From Prosopocoilus inquinatus (taxonomy: Eukaryota > Arthropoda > Insecta > Coleoptera > Lucanidae): 64,000 nt of DNA. The notes below the pieces were generated by a model. That model had not been told where the DNA came from. It did no database searches and saw nothing but the letters and a program-made list of their open reading frames with translations. Position 1 is the stretch's first letter; the number at the start of each line of letters is the position of its first letter. The stretch lies in the NCBI GenBank assembly GCA_036172665.1, contig CM069875.1:18259806-18323805 (forward strand). Direction: 5' to 3'. Below, one piece after another: positions 33,292 through 44,027 of the stretch. The translations under genes and the position numbers were made by a program.

Positions 33292-34738
33292 GATTGTTAT
33301 TCTGCTCAGGACCAAATAAACTAATCTATACCGATCCGACAAACCCCATCGAATGCCAAATCTGTTTATCCTTAATTGTGCACACAAAGCAGCCTGCTTT
33401 GACAAGCATCGGTTTTCTTGCACAACAAAGGAGGAGACTGTTTAATTACCCACGATCGGATATCTAATTTTACTAATAATGAATACGCATTCAGCGCTCC
33501 GTATAAAGAGCGTAAGGCGAAAGGATCAAAACACAGGAATCGGAGCCGATAAAAAAACGAGACGTCTCAATTATTGACACATGAAAGCCAGCGACTAATA
33601 AATATACCGATAATGATTTCTATCCGACTGTTTAACGAACAATGCAATAACAATATCACAGAGTATTATAGCCGCATAAATTAATACTCATTGTTCTTTG
33701 TTCGTTCCTATTAAATAATGACATTGCGGCTTTCGTTTATTTTTATCATGTTACAAGTACCTCATTTCGATGTGGGATATAAATTGTATTTTAATCATAT
33801 CGCACTGTTACAAATCATTTCTTTTTCGGCCTTCATATCCGCAGGATGGGTTCATGGGAATGTACCGTTATTTTAACAAGTGCTTGCCTTCAGAGATTTT
33901 TATATATGTTTTCGTGTAAGACCTACCGCAAATTATCAACGCATTTTCTTTTCATTATTATAAAAACATGATAACGCGTATTCTACATAAATGTAAGTAA
34001 TCAAAACGCTCACCCTTTACTTCGACTACTGGGTAGGTGTACCTTTCGCCACCGTCCGCTCGCAGCCGACATGGTGCGTTAATGCAACAATAACATGTGT
34101 TTACAATCATGTTGAAGAGTCAACATTTATTTACTTGTCAGGGATCCCTGGTCCCCAACAGTCTGCACTTCCTCAACCAACCCTTTTGGTCTGTTTACAA
34201 TTCAAATTAGTGCCTCCACCATTTTTCCTAATGGTACTAACCTTGGGTCTTCCAAACTCATTTCTGTTGCTCTTTCATATGCTTTAATTCTCTGAAATGT
34301 TATTACCACAAACACACTCCATATGTACTGCAGATAGCCTCATTTAGGAACATCCAATCACACTCTAGCCTACGTCTTGGTGCTATCCGACCCGTAGATT
34401 GTTTACCACCAATCTACTCTTTCGTCAGGTGGTTGGCATCTCTACTTGACACGTAGGGCTGGTGACTCCCCTGCATATAATGCAGGATCGCCTGCTACAT
34501 TGGGTCCCCGAAGGATAACCTTGGATCGTGGACAGTACGTCGTTCACTCTCGGCTACGTTTTTAACCTTGTTAGGACGATCCCACTTTTGTGATGGCCAC
34601 ACAAGCACGATGTTACCTATGAAACCCGAAGCTACCTGCACCAATATAGTTCAACAACTCAGCAGCCAAATGATGTAGCACTTGCCACGCTCTGCCGAGC
34701 CTACACCCAGGGGAATCGCTCCTACCATGAAGAAATAG
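33292..34738. other. No recognised gene
   Basis: 34130-34735 is distinctly GC-richer than its surroundings (for example GTGACTCCCCTGCATATAATG) and looks like a separate unit, perhaps a transposon untranslated region, but I recognise no family and no open frame. Confidence 0.4.
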
Positions 34739-35030
34739 ATCAAGCTAATTCTCTCCCTATTATGCAATTTGCTGCAATAGATTATATCTAAAGCGTACTT
34801 CGTTTATTATCCCAGAGTGGCGCATAATATTTCTTAAACCCACCTGTATATACAGACACTCCAGGCTGACTATAAACGAACTCAGACCACGAGCAATGCG
34901 TTATGTGTACCAGCATATTGGCGTGCGCTCCTTAATAATTATTCCGCACATTTTAGGGAATATTAGTTAATACCTCAAGTATTTATTTAGTGTGCGTATC
35001 GATTAATTATTTAAAATCGACTGTGTCGTC
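34739..35030 (+). repeat. Diverged dispersed repeat, copy B
   Basis: Counterpart of 32715-33060 in direct orientation. Both copies lie close to hammerhead repeats. Confidence 0.6.
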
Positions 35031-35217
35031 TCGGCTAAGCGATCCTGCTTTCCGAGATTGTTATTGTTTATAATACTTTTAAGACCACTTCGATGTATTG
35101 TACGCATTTCATCAATCCTGGACCGTCTGAACGTAAATAAAATTCGATGCATTGAAGGCCAAACTTTAATTTCTTAGAAAAATTTTGTGCAAATCGTTCT
35201 TGATTGCAGTGAAAACC

Positions 35218-35282
35218 TCCAGCAGCCTCTGGACAGCTGTTTAAGCCCTGCTTGGGGCTTCTTCAGCAGAGACGTAGCTCGA
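35218..35282 (-). ncRNA. Hammerhead ribozyme, core-mutated
   Basis: CTGAAGA, stem II and the GTC site are present on the minus strand, but the invariant G that starts GAAAC reads T (TAAAC). The motif should be inactive. Confidence 0.6.
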
Positions 35283-35335
35283 CATTCCCACTGCAGACCA
35301 AAAACGACTTGCCCAATTTATTCGCAGTGGGAATG

Positions 35336-35400
35336 TCGAGCTACGTCTATGCTGAAGAAGCCCCAAGTAGGGCTGAAACAGCTGTCCAGAGGCTGCTCGA
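35336..35400 (+). ncRNA. Type I hammerhead ribozyme
   Basis: CTGAAGA at 35352-35358 and GAAAC at 35375-35379, with stem II AGCCC/GGGCT, loop AGCT and site GTC. Stem I has one mismatch at its third pair (GTCTATG against CAGAGGC). The distal TCGAGC/GCTCGA helix is intact. Confidence 0.68.
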
Positions 35401-35658
35401 GGTTTTCACTGCAATCAAGAACGATTTGCACAAAATTTTTCTAAAAACTTTCATTATGCTTTGACAGCAAGCATGGCCGCCTTGCTTGGGGGACTTATTA
35501 GGAGCAAATCCCGCTTCAATTTATCTATCCTACTGCAATGTCAGGTCAAAAAGCGATAGTAAGATGTCGCTATTTTATCTGTTTAATTTCTTAATTTATA
35601 AAAGCTTTATATTTTTATTAAATAAAAATACTTACGGGATGCTGCGTTTTGAAACGAG

Positions 35659-36331
35659 AAACACTAATAATTAAAAAAAAGTTCGATTCTGCGAATGTTA
35701 GATATGCAGGGTGCTGCTTTTAAAACGCAACATAGGAAATCTCATATTAATTTAAATGTGCTCGAATATTGGCTTCCCTAATTATTTTACAGCAAAATCC
35801 CATTTAGGTTTCTTAAAGTGCCCTTCGAGATGAATCAGTCTGTGAAGTTTGAGAATTTTTCATGCGCTCAGTTTCAAGATATTTAAAAAATATTACTGAC
35901 GAAATTTAATTCATACTAAACTGTCAGCACGGCTTTGTGCTTTTGTAAGTAAATGTTAACATAAATTACTGGAATGCTTTTTCTATCAATCTTTTTCAAA
36001 AACGAACTAGACTTATTAATTATTTGTTCAATTTTCACTAGCATTCATCAAGGCTGTGCTAATAGTTTAGTATAAATTAAATTAAATTAGAGAAACTTTT
36101 TTTTAAATCTTAAAACTCAGCGTATGAAAAATTCTCAAACTTCGCAGGCAGATTCATCTTGAAGAGTACTTTAAAAAATCTAAATGGAATTTTGCTGTAA
36201 AATAATTAGGGAAGCCTATATTCGAGCACCTTTAAATTAACATGATATTTCCTATGTTGCGTTTTAAAAGCAGCATCCTATATATCACATTCGGAGAATC
36301 GAACTTTTTCTAATTGTTAGTGTTTCTAGTA
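35659..36331. mobile_element. Foldback element with GAAACACTAATAATT-type outer arms
   Basis: The segment 35659-36000 and the segment 36050-36331 are inverted copies. They share GTTCGATTCTGCGAATGT, CAGGGTGCTGCTTTTAAAAC, CAACATAGGAAAT and GAGAATTTTTCAT. No coding frame. Exact termini and target duplication are unclear. Confidence 0.75.
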
Positions 36332-37740
36332 GTAATTACAACATTGACTTTCGAGTATAACAGACGTCAAGAAAATCAAGCTGAGGAAATGATTTGAAAT
36401 CTTGAAATTGATAATCCTCTGAAATTTCTGCAGCAAGAAGTCTTAAAATTTGATTAGAGAATGTTTTGATTAAGTAATGGGTATAGTTTATTTCCTTGTT
36501 CAGTATAATTTGAATATTTTTTTTAAAGAAATAATTTTTATAAGTATGTAAATGACAAAACACACATTACGCCCGTAACTTTACAACAAATTCAACATTT
36601 CTTAAGGTATTTAAAACATGGAGATTTTATGAAATAACTGTGGATTTATTATTAAAGAATTCGTTTATAAACTCTAAACACGACTCCTTCGCCGCCTCGG
36701 TCGTAGAAATCTAAACTCAGCTTTAATAAGTTACTTCCCGGACTTGTCTTCTAAATTATTATTTTTGTATTTCCTAATACGCAGAAATTAAGCGTATATG
36801 TAAATGTAAATTTTATTTTACTAGCTTAAAAGAACATGAAGTCAAGAAAATATCCCGTTTGCTTCATTTTAATTTCAAATAATGATGTAATTCATTGAAA
36901 TATGACAGTAGTATAAATAAGGTTTACCACGAATGCAAGAGCGTCTATTACAGCGGTTCATTAAATGAAAACCAATTACTTTTTACACTAATAATTTTAT
37001 AGACGTGTGATAATTGTGTGCTTAACGAACAAATCCCTTTCGAACTAGTCTCATTAGGATACAAACGGCGTAGCTAATTTCTCAAGTGAGAATTTCGCCA
37101 CCACTATTTCTATCTGAATGCAAATGAGAATTTTATAATCGCGTAACATTTAAGCGAAGCGGTTGGGACGAGCTGCTCGCGTCATGATAAACACGGTAAG
37201 TACTGCATAAGTAGTTGCAGATTGCTCCGGTACAGCGCACCGGGTACTACGTTAATTGCGCCTCTAAGACTGCCTAGACTCGGTTATGAAATTACAAATT
37301 GTCACATTAACCCTCCGCCGGTTTCGAACATCCTTGAATGAAGCAAATTATTAGTTTAATTGAGTCTAGTTTCATTGCCGAAACATTCTCGGATGGCCAT
37401 CTCTTATTTCCTTTTATCAATTTATCTAAACTGAAAAGACGGAAATAATATTGTTACAGTTATTTGAGGCAGGCGCCTCCACTATCTTTTATCGAATCAT
37501 AGTATTTTATAAATTGACTTTCGGAGGCTTTTTGCTCGTAACAATATAATTTCTAGATTGAAGAGAAATATCGGGTGTTTTGTAATTGTACAGCATTAAT
37601 TTAGAGATGTGATCTATAATACCATATAAACAAAAAAACTCCTTATAAATGTTTCTCAAATTAATTTATTATCGATAAGATAAATAGGGCGATTGTCTAG
37701 CAACCTTTTATTTGCATTTACAGCATGGCCGTACGCTTCT
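36332..37740. other. Non-coding stretch
   Basis: No gene recognised. Short minus frame 36336-36563 has no supporting features. Confidence 0.5.
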
Positions 37741-37743
37741 TTT

Positions 37744-37768
37744 GATGAAGCCCCAATTAGGACCGAAA
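37744..37768 (+). ncRNA. Degenerate hammerhead-like motif
   Basis: GATGA-AGCCCC-loop-GGACC-GAAAT in hammerhead order, with flanking ATAGCTATC resembling the AACAGCTGTCC of the intact copies. The C of CTGATGA is T. A decayed relative of the 310-bp repeat. Confidence 0.4.
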
Positions 37769-37962
37769 TAGCTATCAAGAGGATACTTTGGAGTCTCACT
37801 TCAATCTTAGACATAATGGAAATTTGCTTTAGCATGGCCCTACGTTTAAAGTGTACATAGTGTCAAGTGTCAAGTGTCACACCGTTGGCTTGCCAATACC
37901 GTTTTCTATCTATTGCCTTTGTTTTCCGACTATGTATAGAAATGTGTATGGTGTCCACTATA

Positions 37963-38312
37963 CTGGGTGTCTCACAACGTACGGAGAAGATTGAAAGGGC
38001 AGCTGTAGGACATCAAAATAAAGCTTTTCTCTTAATTCGTTTTTGACCAAAACCGAATAATAAGAAAGTTACAGCAGTTTAATTTAGTTAATTTCCTCTT
38101 TAATTTACACCTATAGCTTCTTAATTAATAAAAATTATTGTACAAAATGCAACTTTATTATTAAATAAACTCTAAATTTATCAAAACCACTATTCATAAA
38201 TTGTCTATGTTAATCTCTTTCCTAGTTTTGTTTTTAATTACTAGGAGGTGCAGAAAGAGATGAAAACCCGTTTTTGGGCATTAAAAGAAAAAATAAATTT
38301 GCCGTTACTTGA
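37963..38312 (+). mobile_element. Truncated MITE, CTGGGTGTCTC family
   Basis: Starts CTGGGTGTCTCACAACGTACGG after TA and follows the 38955-39556 element for about 350 bp, then breaks off after GCCGTTACTT. The second terminus is missing. Confidence 0.75.
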
Positions 38313-38700
38313 TGGAACGAGAAATTACAATTTGTTTGTACCTCGCTTTTAATTTGTTCGGCAATTATGAACCGCAGTTTCTTGAATTGTACTAGATTTT
38401 AATTTAAAAATACTTAAACTTGTAATTACTTGCAGTGAAGTTAATTTAAATTGTAAACGTTTACGATCATGCTCAAGAGCAAGTAACGCACTGACCCTGG
38501 CCTACTTCGGCTGCGGGTCGTAGTTGAAGCGGCGGCCACGTTCCACTTTTAGCTATGGCTGCAGTTCTCAAACGGTTTATTGAAAATCTGCCACTGCATT
38601 TTTCTCGAAAACTATTAAATTTGTGTTAAGAACATATGAGTTCAATCGTTGCCATTTATCGTGATATATTACAGGTTTAAACATTTGCACACAGTAAAAG

Positions 38701-38953
38701 AACAGCCTGTATATATTCTTTCCTGAAAAACAAAATAAAATATATATATATTTTATTTTTCAGGATTTTTAGGTATCAAATAGCAGGAAATTATATACTT
38801 ATTTATTCGTTAGAATAAGAACTTTTTTCGGGTCTTTGGACTATTTATTTCCGTATTCCCGTGTTGTTTGGTTAGCTCTTATTTGTAAGGTTTTTCTGAC
38901 GGTTAATTTTAGATGTTTACATATTAATTTATATTTACTTACATTTAGACATA
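38701..38953 (+). repeat. Dispersed repeat shared with 48340-48550 and 48720-48835
   Basis: GGATTTTTAGGTATCAAATA, GGGTCTTTGGACTATTTATT and ATTTATATTTACTTACATTT recur inverted at 48340-48550 and in part directly at 48720-48835. Non-coding, directly next to a MITE here. Confidence 0.7.
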
Positions 38954-38954
38954 T

Positions 38955-39556
38955 GCTTAGTGTCTCACAACGTACGGAGGAGATTGAAAGGACAACTGTA
39001 GGACAACAAAATAAAGTCTTTTTCTTAATTCGCTTTTGACCAAAACCCAATAATAAGAAAGTTACAGCAGTTTAACTTTCTTAATTCCTTCTTTAATTTA
39101 CACCTATAGCTCCTTAATTAATAAAAATTATTTCACAAAATGCAGCTTTATTATTAAATAAACTTTAAATTTATCAAAACCACTGTTCATAAAATGTCCA
39201 TGTTAATCTGTTTCCTAGTTTTGTTTTTAATTAGTAGGCGGTGCACAACGAGATGGAAACCAGTTTTTGGGCTTTAAAAGAAAAAATAAAATAGCCGTTA
39301 CTTTAACGTGACCACATTTTTTTAATAGTTGTTTATTGTAAAACAGTGTTCAATTAACTCATAAATGCCTCAAATTTGAATCTAAAACTTAAAATATTAC
39401 TACAGGGAGTAACTTTTGTTCGTTAATTAATTTTACTTTAAACACTTGGAACTTTTTAGTTATTGCTTTTTTCCCAAAAATTTGTTAAGAAAGTATCTTT
39501 AATTTTATCTCCCCTAGCTACCCTTTTAATCTCCTCCGTAGGTTATGGGACACCAG
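38955..39556. mobile_element. Full-length 602-bp MITE, TGTCTCACAACGTACGG ends
   Basis: The left TTAGTGTCTCACAACGTACG and right CCGTAGGTTATGGGACACCAG are inverted repeats. The interior matches the elements at 23386, 37963 and 43420. No transposase frame. Confidence 0.8.
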
Positions 39557-39805
39557 TAGAGAAGTGTCCCTATTAAAGAGGTATTTATTTATTTAAGAAA
39601 GGAGACTAAGAATTTGTTTTATACCTTATCAAATCTTACGATATACTTATGATAAACAGGATTCCAAACCACAGGCACATACTCCAAAGGACTTCTAACT
39701 AAATGATAATAAAGAGTGATAAGAGACATTGGATTAGTAAAACTCCTAATAATTCTAAATCTAAACCCAAGATTCTATAAGCTTTCTGCACTATGTGATC
39801 AATAT

Positions 39806-40160
39806 TGTTACGTTTCTAGGGTTTAAATTAATTTATTTAATCGAATAAAACACTCGGTAAAAACTTAACCGTAATTTAATAATGCTTACAATCTAATTTA
39901 TTTGTAACAATTTATTTACACACTAAATCCATCTTCGACGCTCGCTATTTAGAATTCGACTGACTCCTGGGTCAACTCCGGCCGATTTTATATTCTACGC
40001 TGCCTTCTCGTTTCTTCCATCTTCGTAGATGCTAGAAAAGTCGAGTTTGTTCGGTATAGGCAGCCTGGCGGCGCGGCGGCGTGGCGTGTCGTTGACGCAC
40101 AATAACGGACCGACTTCTTGACGCCTTCATGTGACGTAGTGAGCTGGGTGGCGCGCCACA
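39806..40160 (-). repeat. 3' LTR of the second macro-domain gypsy copy
   Basis: Reads TGTGGCGCGCC from 40160, directly after the polypurine tract (complement of CTGTCCCCTTCTT at 40161-40173), and ends TAACA at 39806. Confidence 0.9.
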
Positions 40161-40436
40161 CTGTCCCCTTCTTAAAAACGTTTCGTCTCGAAATGTTCCT
40201 AGGGATAGTTTTGAAGGGAGATGTCGGAATCTACATGCTGGCCCATTCTTGCAACTTCCCGTCTGGAAGAAGTAGCAGGCTACGGTTTTGCTGTTGCTGA
40301 CTGTTGCCTGTGGCTGGTGGCTGCAGACTAGGACTTCAATTCCCATTCTGTGGAAGATGACTTCCAGCATGCTTCGAATTACTCTCCAGTCTAGTCCGTC
40401 CAATCCGCAGCCCAATTTGGGGATGGCTAACTTCAT
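40032..40436 (-). pseudogene. Macro domain C-terminus and CCCH zinc finger (second copy)
   Basis: Starts in the macro domain (LGCGLDGLDW, Asp13 aligned with the TARG1 catalytic Asp) and includes the last helix and strand (MLEVIFHRMGIEVLVCS) absent from the first copy. A CCCH finger follows: C54-x7-C62-x5-C68-x3-H72, a spacing typical of RNA-binding CCCH fingers. The frame then enters the 3' LTR. The finger distinguishes this Pol from an ordinary gypsy Pol. Confidence 0.8.
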
Positions 40437-40462
40437 CTGGTGGTTCTCTATTAGCTGTCTCC

Positions 40463-40972
40463 TCAGTGGTTCTCTATTAGCTGTCTCCTCAGGCTATATA
40501 GGGCTCTCCACATACTTTGATAATCAGGTTTACCGCTTGCTGTCTTCTTAGTGACTAAATAATGCACGTGGCGCCTCCGATCTACCGTCGAATCGATGAT
40601 GTGCAGGCTCTTGCCTACCACGGGATGCTGTCTTCGGAGCTCGTCGATTTGGCCAAATTTCTTCCTAAACAGCTGAGCAATTCCTTTGGACATTTTCAGG
40701 TCTTCTGCTACGCAGTGGGCCACACTGTACTCCAGGGGCACTTTAAAGAGATCTTGTTGCTTCTCCGTGGTCACTCCAAACCGTGCCTTACTTCCTTCGG
40801 CGTGATGAGACATGAAGGTTTCGAAGCTCATTTCGGAAACTTGCGCCCTTTGTACTGTCCCTTCATCTGCTTCTCCATGGTAAGGGGCTCTCCGGTTGAA
40901 GTGGATTACTTTGGGTTTGCCATGGGGGACCTCCTTGATGCGGTAAACGACGTCGTTGATCCGTTTCATCAC
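40463..40972 (-). pseudogene. Integrase GPY tail and macro domain N-terminal two thirds (second copy)
   Basis: 169 residues. The GPYKV module, stopped in the first copy, is intact here just upstream (W-D-G-P-Y). Macro-domain features: SLAHCVAEDLKMSKGIA, FRKKFG and VHYLVTKKTASGKP near 136-149, including the Lys aligned with the TARG1 catalytic Lys. The frame is broken by an exact 26-bp tandem duplication at 40441-40492; the remainder continues in the next frame at 40436. Confidence 0.8.
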
Positions 40973-41079
40973 TTTGTAAGGACCATCCCAAGAGGTCTGC
41001 CGTTTTGCGGACAGGCCTCAACGTCTTTGGGGATTATAAAGCCAGACCAGTGCTCCAGGTTGGTATCCCCCGTGTTGAG

Positions 41080-41229
41080 AGCCGAGACTGCCCTGCGGCC
41101 TGAAGTTTGGTGTGAAGCCTAGCGAAGTCTCTGCCGACGAAGATTACGTGAGCAAATTACGCAGGAAAATGGATGATATCCACAACCAAGTGCGTCACAA
41201 TATACAGACGGCCAGCGATCGGATGAAGG
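41080..41229 (+). repeat. Inverted integrase fragment inside the second gypsy copy
   Basis: These 150 bp match 8362-8510 of the first copy in plus orientation, whereas everything on either side of it in this element is minus. On one side is the RNase H fragment (41230-41530), on the other the integrase tail. Confidence 0.85.
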
Positions 41230-41538
41230 GTGCTCCTTCATCTGTGTTCTTGAAACGGAAAAGCCATTTTAGAGCGGCATGGTCGGTCCTCAGGAGGAAG
41301 CGTCTACCATACAAGTATTTGTAGAAATGTTCTATCGTTTTTACGATGGCTATCAATTCCCTTCTTGTGACGCATTAGTTTTGTTCCGGCTTTGATAGGA
41401 CTTTGCTGAAGTAGCCGATCACCTTCTCTTGCCCCTCTTGTATCTGGGAGAGTACGCCACCAATCCCAACGTTGCTAGCATCTGTGTCCACGACGAACTT
41501 GCCTTCCGGGAGGGGATAACTCAGAATAAGAGCACTAA

Positions 41539-41862
41539 TCAAGTACAAATATAAAGTTTTATTTTCAATTTCGAATTTTCTGCTGGTCCTTCCACAATTC
41601 GGGTTTCATTATTTTCTAGTGTTTCTACTGGTGGCTGATCCCCGAACACTCGCAACCCCGCCATGATTTGTTCCAGATTTTTGATCTTGTTATCCTGCTG
41701 GAATATTATTTCTTCCTCATTTTCTTGCAAGTTCCTTGTTTCTTCCGATATTTTTACCACTAGTTGATCTTCGAGTCCTTTTGTTTGTTCTAGAAATTTC
41801 TCGTCGAAATTTCCGGATTGCTCTCGAAATTTCTCGTCTAAGTCTCTAGATTCTTCCAACAA
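41539..41862 (-). pseudogene. Gag coiled-coil end (second copy), joined to RNase H region
   Basis: Continues the hendecad region and the conserved NLEQIMAGLRVFGDQPPVE segment, then runs at about 41540 into sequence that belongs about 2.4 kb downstream in the intact order (RNase H, near 3690 of the first copy). This marks a large internal deletion of capsid, protease and most of RT. Confidence 0.8.
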
Positions 41863-42027
41863 TTTATTTTGTAATTTGCCGAAATTTCCAGATTGTTCTA
41901 GAAGCTTCTCCTCTACATTTCTGGATTGTTCTCGAAGTTCGTCCTTGAAATTTACAGATTGTTCTAGAAGCTTCTCCTCTAAATTTCTGGATTGTTCTCG
42001 AAGTTCGTCCTAGAAATTTCCAGATTG

Positions 42028-42537
42028 TTATAGAAGCTTTTCCTCTAAATTTCTGGATTGTTCTCGAAGCTTCTCTAAATTTCCAGACTGTTCTTGAAAC
42101 TTCTCGTCCAAATTTCTGGATTGTTCTCGAAGTTCGTCCATGAAATTTCCAGATTGTTCTAGAAGCTTTTCCTCTAAATTTCTGGATTGTTCTCGAAGCT
42201 TCTCTAAATTTCCAGACTGTTCTTGAAACTTCTCGTCCAAATTTCTGGATTGTTGTCGAAATTCGTCCTTGAAATTTCTAGATTGTTCTAGAAACTTTTC
42301 CTCTAAATTTCTGGATTGTTCTCGAAATTCATCCTTCAAGATTTTATTAAAATCGACGGAACCACAAGAAATTTCGAAAAAGAACGTCTCTGGATCTTCA
42401 CCAGCTGTCAACAAATCGCATCGGAGACGCTGTTGAAGTGCGCCTTTCGAACCACAGGTTTCTAACTCTCGTTCTTCCAATTCGGTTTTTAATTCGGCCA
42501 CTTTTAAGTCTCTCAACAACACTTTTCTCGAAGCCAT
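42028..42537 (-). CDS. Gag N-terminal part: SAP-like domain and coiled coil (second copy)
   Basis: 169 residues from ATG at 42537, the same start as at 340. Residues about 10-43 form the SAP-like motif (LKVAELKTELEER, then GSKGALQQRL). Residues about 64-169 are hendecad repeats (REQSRNLEEKF, LEQSGNLEKL). It stops at 42028 at a point mutation within the repeats. The repeat number and order differ from the copy at 340. Confidence 0.87.
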   Translation of the reverse strand: MASRKVLLRDLKVAELKTELEERELETCGSKGALQQRLRCDLLTAGEDPETFFFEISCGSVDFNKILKDEFREQSRNLEEKFLEQSRNFKDEFRQQSRNLDEKFQEQSGNLEKLREQSRNLEEKLLEQSGNFMDELREQSRNLDEKFQEQSGNLEKLREQSRNLEEKLL

Positions 42538-42636
42538 TGTTTTTTTTTTCGATATTGTACTTATTTAATAATCTGATTAAATTTAATTTACTTTAAATTG
42601 TTTATTTATTGGCACAAACCCGCACACCGATACCAC

Positions 42637-42992
42637 TGTTACGTTTCTAGGGTTTAAATTAATTTATTTAATCGAATAACACACTCGGTAAAAACTTAAC
42701 CGTAATTTAATAATGCTTACAATCTAATTTATTTGTAACAATTTATTTACACACTAAATCTAACTTCTACGATTGCTATTTAGAATTCGACTGACTCCCG
42801 AGTCCACCTCGGCCGATTTTATATTCTACGCTGCCTTCTCGTTTGTTCCATCTTCATAGATGCTAGAAAAGTCGAGTTTGTTCGGTATAGACAGCCTGGC
42901 GGCGCGGCGGCGTGGCGTGTTGATGACGCACAATAACGAACCGACTTCTTGACGCCTTCAGTGTGACGTAGTGAGCTGGGTGGCGCGCCACA
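42637..42992 (-). repeat. 5' LTR of the second macro-domain gypsy copy
   Basis: Reads TGTGGCGCGCCACCC from 42992 and ends TAACA at 42637. Close to the 39806-40160 LTR and more diverged from that at 9301-9652. Confidence 0.9.
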
Positions 42993-42999
42993 ATATGCA

Positions 43000-43419
43000 A
43001 AGAGAAAGATATTTTACAGTCAAGTATAACACCTAAATCCTGTATTCTATCAACATTGTTTACTGAAGCTCCACTTAGTGTGAAATTATAATGTAATTGA
43101 TTTCAATTATGAAAAAAAATTATAGATGCACATTTATTTACTGGTATTTAAAGAAAGTTTATTCATTACACAATAATGAGTTAGTCTGTCTAGATCTTGT
43201 AGGAATCCACAATCATTTAATTCAGTAATTCTTCTAAAAATTTTCAGGTCATCTGAATACAGCATACACCTGCTATAATGAAAACAAATCTGTATATCAT
43301 TAATAAAAATAGATAACAAAAGAGGGCCAAAATGCCAACCTTGCGGAACTCCCGAAGGAATATCAACAGTTCTAGATCTATGGTTATTTAAAGCTACAAA
43401 TTTGGTTCTATTAGATATA
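43000..43419 (-). pseudogene. Non-LTR RT palm domain fragment
   Basis: Contains SGVPQG (RT motif) and the catalytic box as YSDD in place of YADD (LYSDDLKIFRRI). The segment ends at the gypsy LTR (42992) in the middle of the frame KISFSLH and resumes at 39805 with IDHIVQ. Confidence 0.82.
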
Positions 43420-44027
43420 CTGGGTGTCTCATAACCTACGGAGGAGATTAAAAGGGTAGCTAGGGGAAATAAAATTAAAGATTTTTTCTTAATAAATTTT
43501 TGGTAAAAAAGCAATAACTAAAAAGTTACAAGAGTTTAAAGTGAAATTATTTAACAAGCAAAAGTTACCCCTGTAGTATACTTTACGTTTTAAATTCAAA
43601 TTTGAGGCATTTATGAGTTAATTGAACACTGCTTTACAATAAACAACTATTTTAAAAAAGGTAGTCACGTTAAAGTAAGGGCTATTTCACTTTTTCTGCT
43701 ATTTCACTTTTTCTTTTAATGCCCAAAAGCGGGTTTTCATCTCAGTGTGCATCGCCATTAAAAACAAAACAAGGAAACAGATTAACAGACATTTTATGAA
43801 TGGTGGTTTTGATAAATTTTGGGTTTATTTAATAATAAAGTTACATTTTGTAATAATTTTAATTAATTAAGAAGCTGTAGGTATAAATTAAAGAAGAAAT
43901 TAAGAAAGTTAAACTGCTGCAACTTTCTTATTATTGGGTTTTGATCAAAAGCGAATAAAGGAAAAAGTTTTATTTAGTTATCCTGCAGCTGCCCTTTCAA
44001 TCTCCTCCGTACGTTGTGAGACACCAG
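43420..44027. mobile_element. Full-length 608-bp MITE, CTGGGTGTCTC ends, in the LINE RT
   Basis: The left CTGGGTGTCTCATAACCTACGG and right CCGTACGTTGTGAGACACCAG are inverted repeats, and TA is duplicated at both sides. With the element and one TA removed, the RT frame reads on in phase. It lies in the opposite orientation to 38955-39556. Confidence 0.87.

Larger units (their letters stand above)
35170..35590. mobile_element. Inverted pair of retrozyme-like units
   Basis: A minus-strand half-unit (about 35177-35320) faces a plus-strand unit (35320-35590), giving a head-to-head inverted repeat around the ATTTATTCGCA segment. Each contains a hammerhead motif (35218-35282 minus, 35336-35400 plus). 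Confidence 0.75.
39806..42992 (-). mobile_element. Macro-domain Ty3/gypsy element, second copy, internally rearranged
   Basis: Two LTRs of about 355 bp (42637-42992 and 39806-40160) in minus orientation, with a 4-bp duplication ATAT on both sides (39802-39805, 42993-42996). Inside, on the minus strand: Gag N-terminus, a broken Gag middle, an RT/RNase H fragment, a short inverted integrase piece (about 41080-41229), the integrase tail, macro domain and CCCH finger. Most of gag and pol is deleted. Confidence 0.9.
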
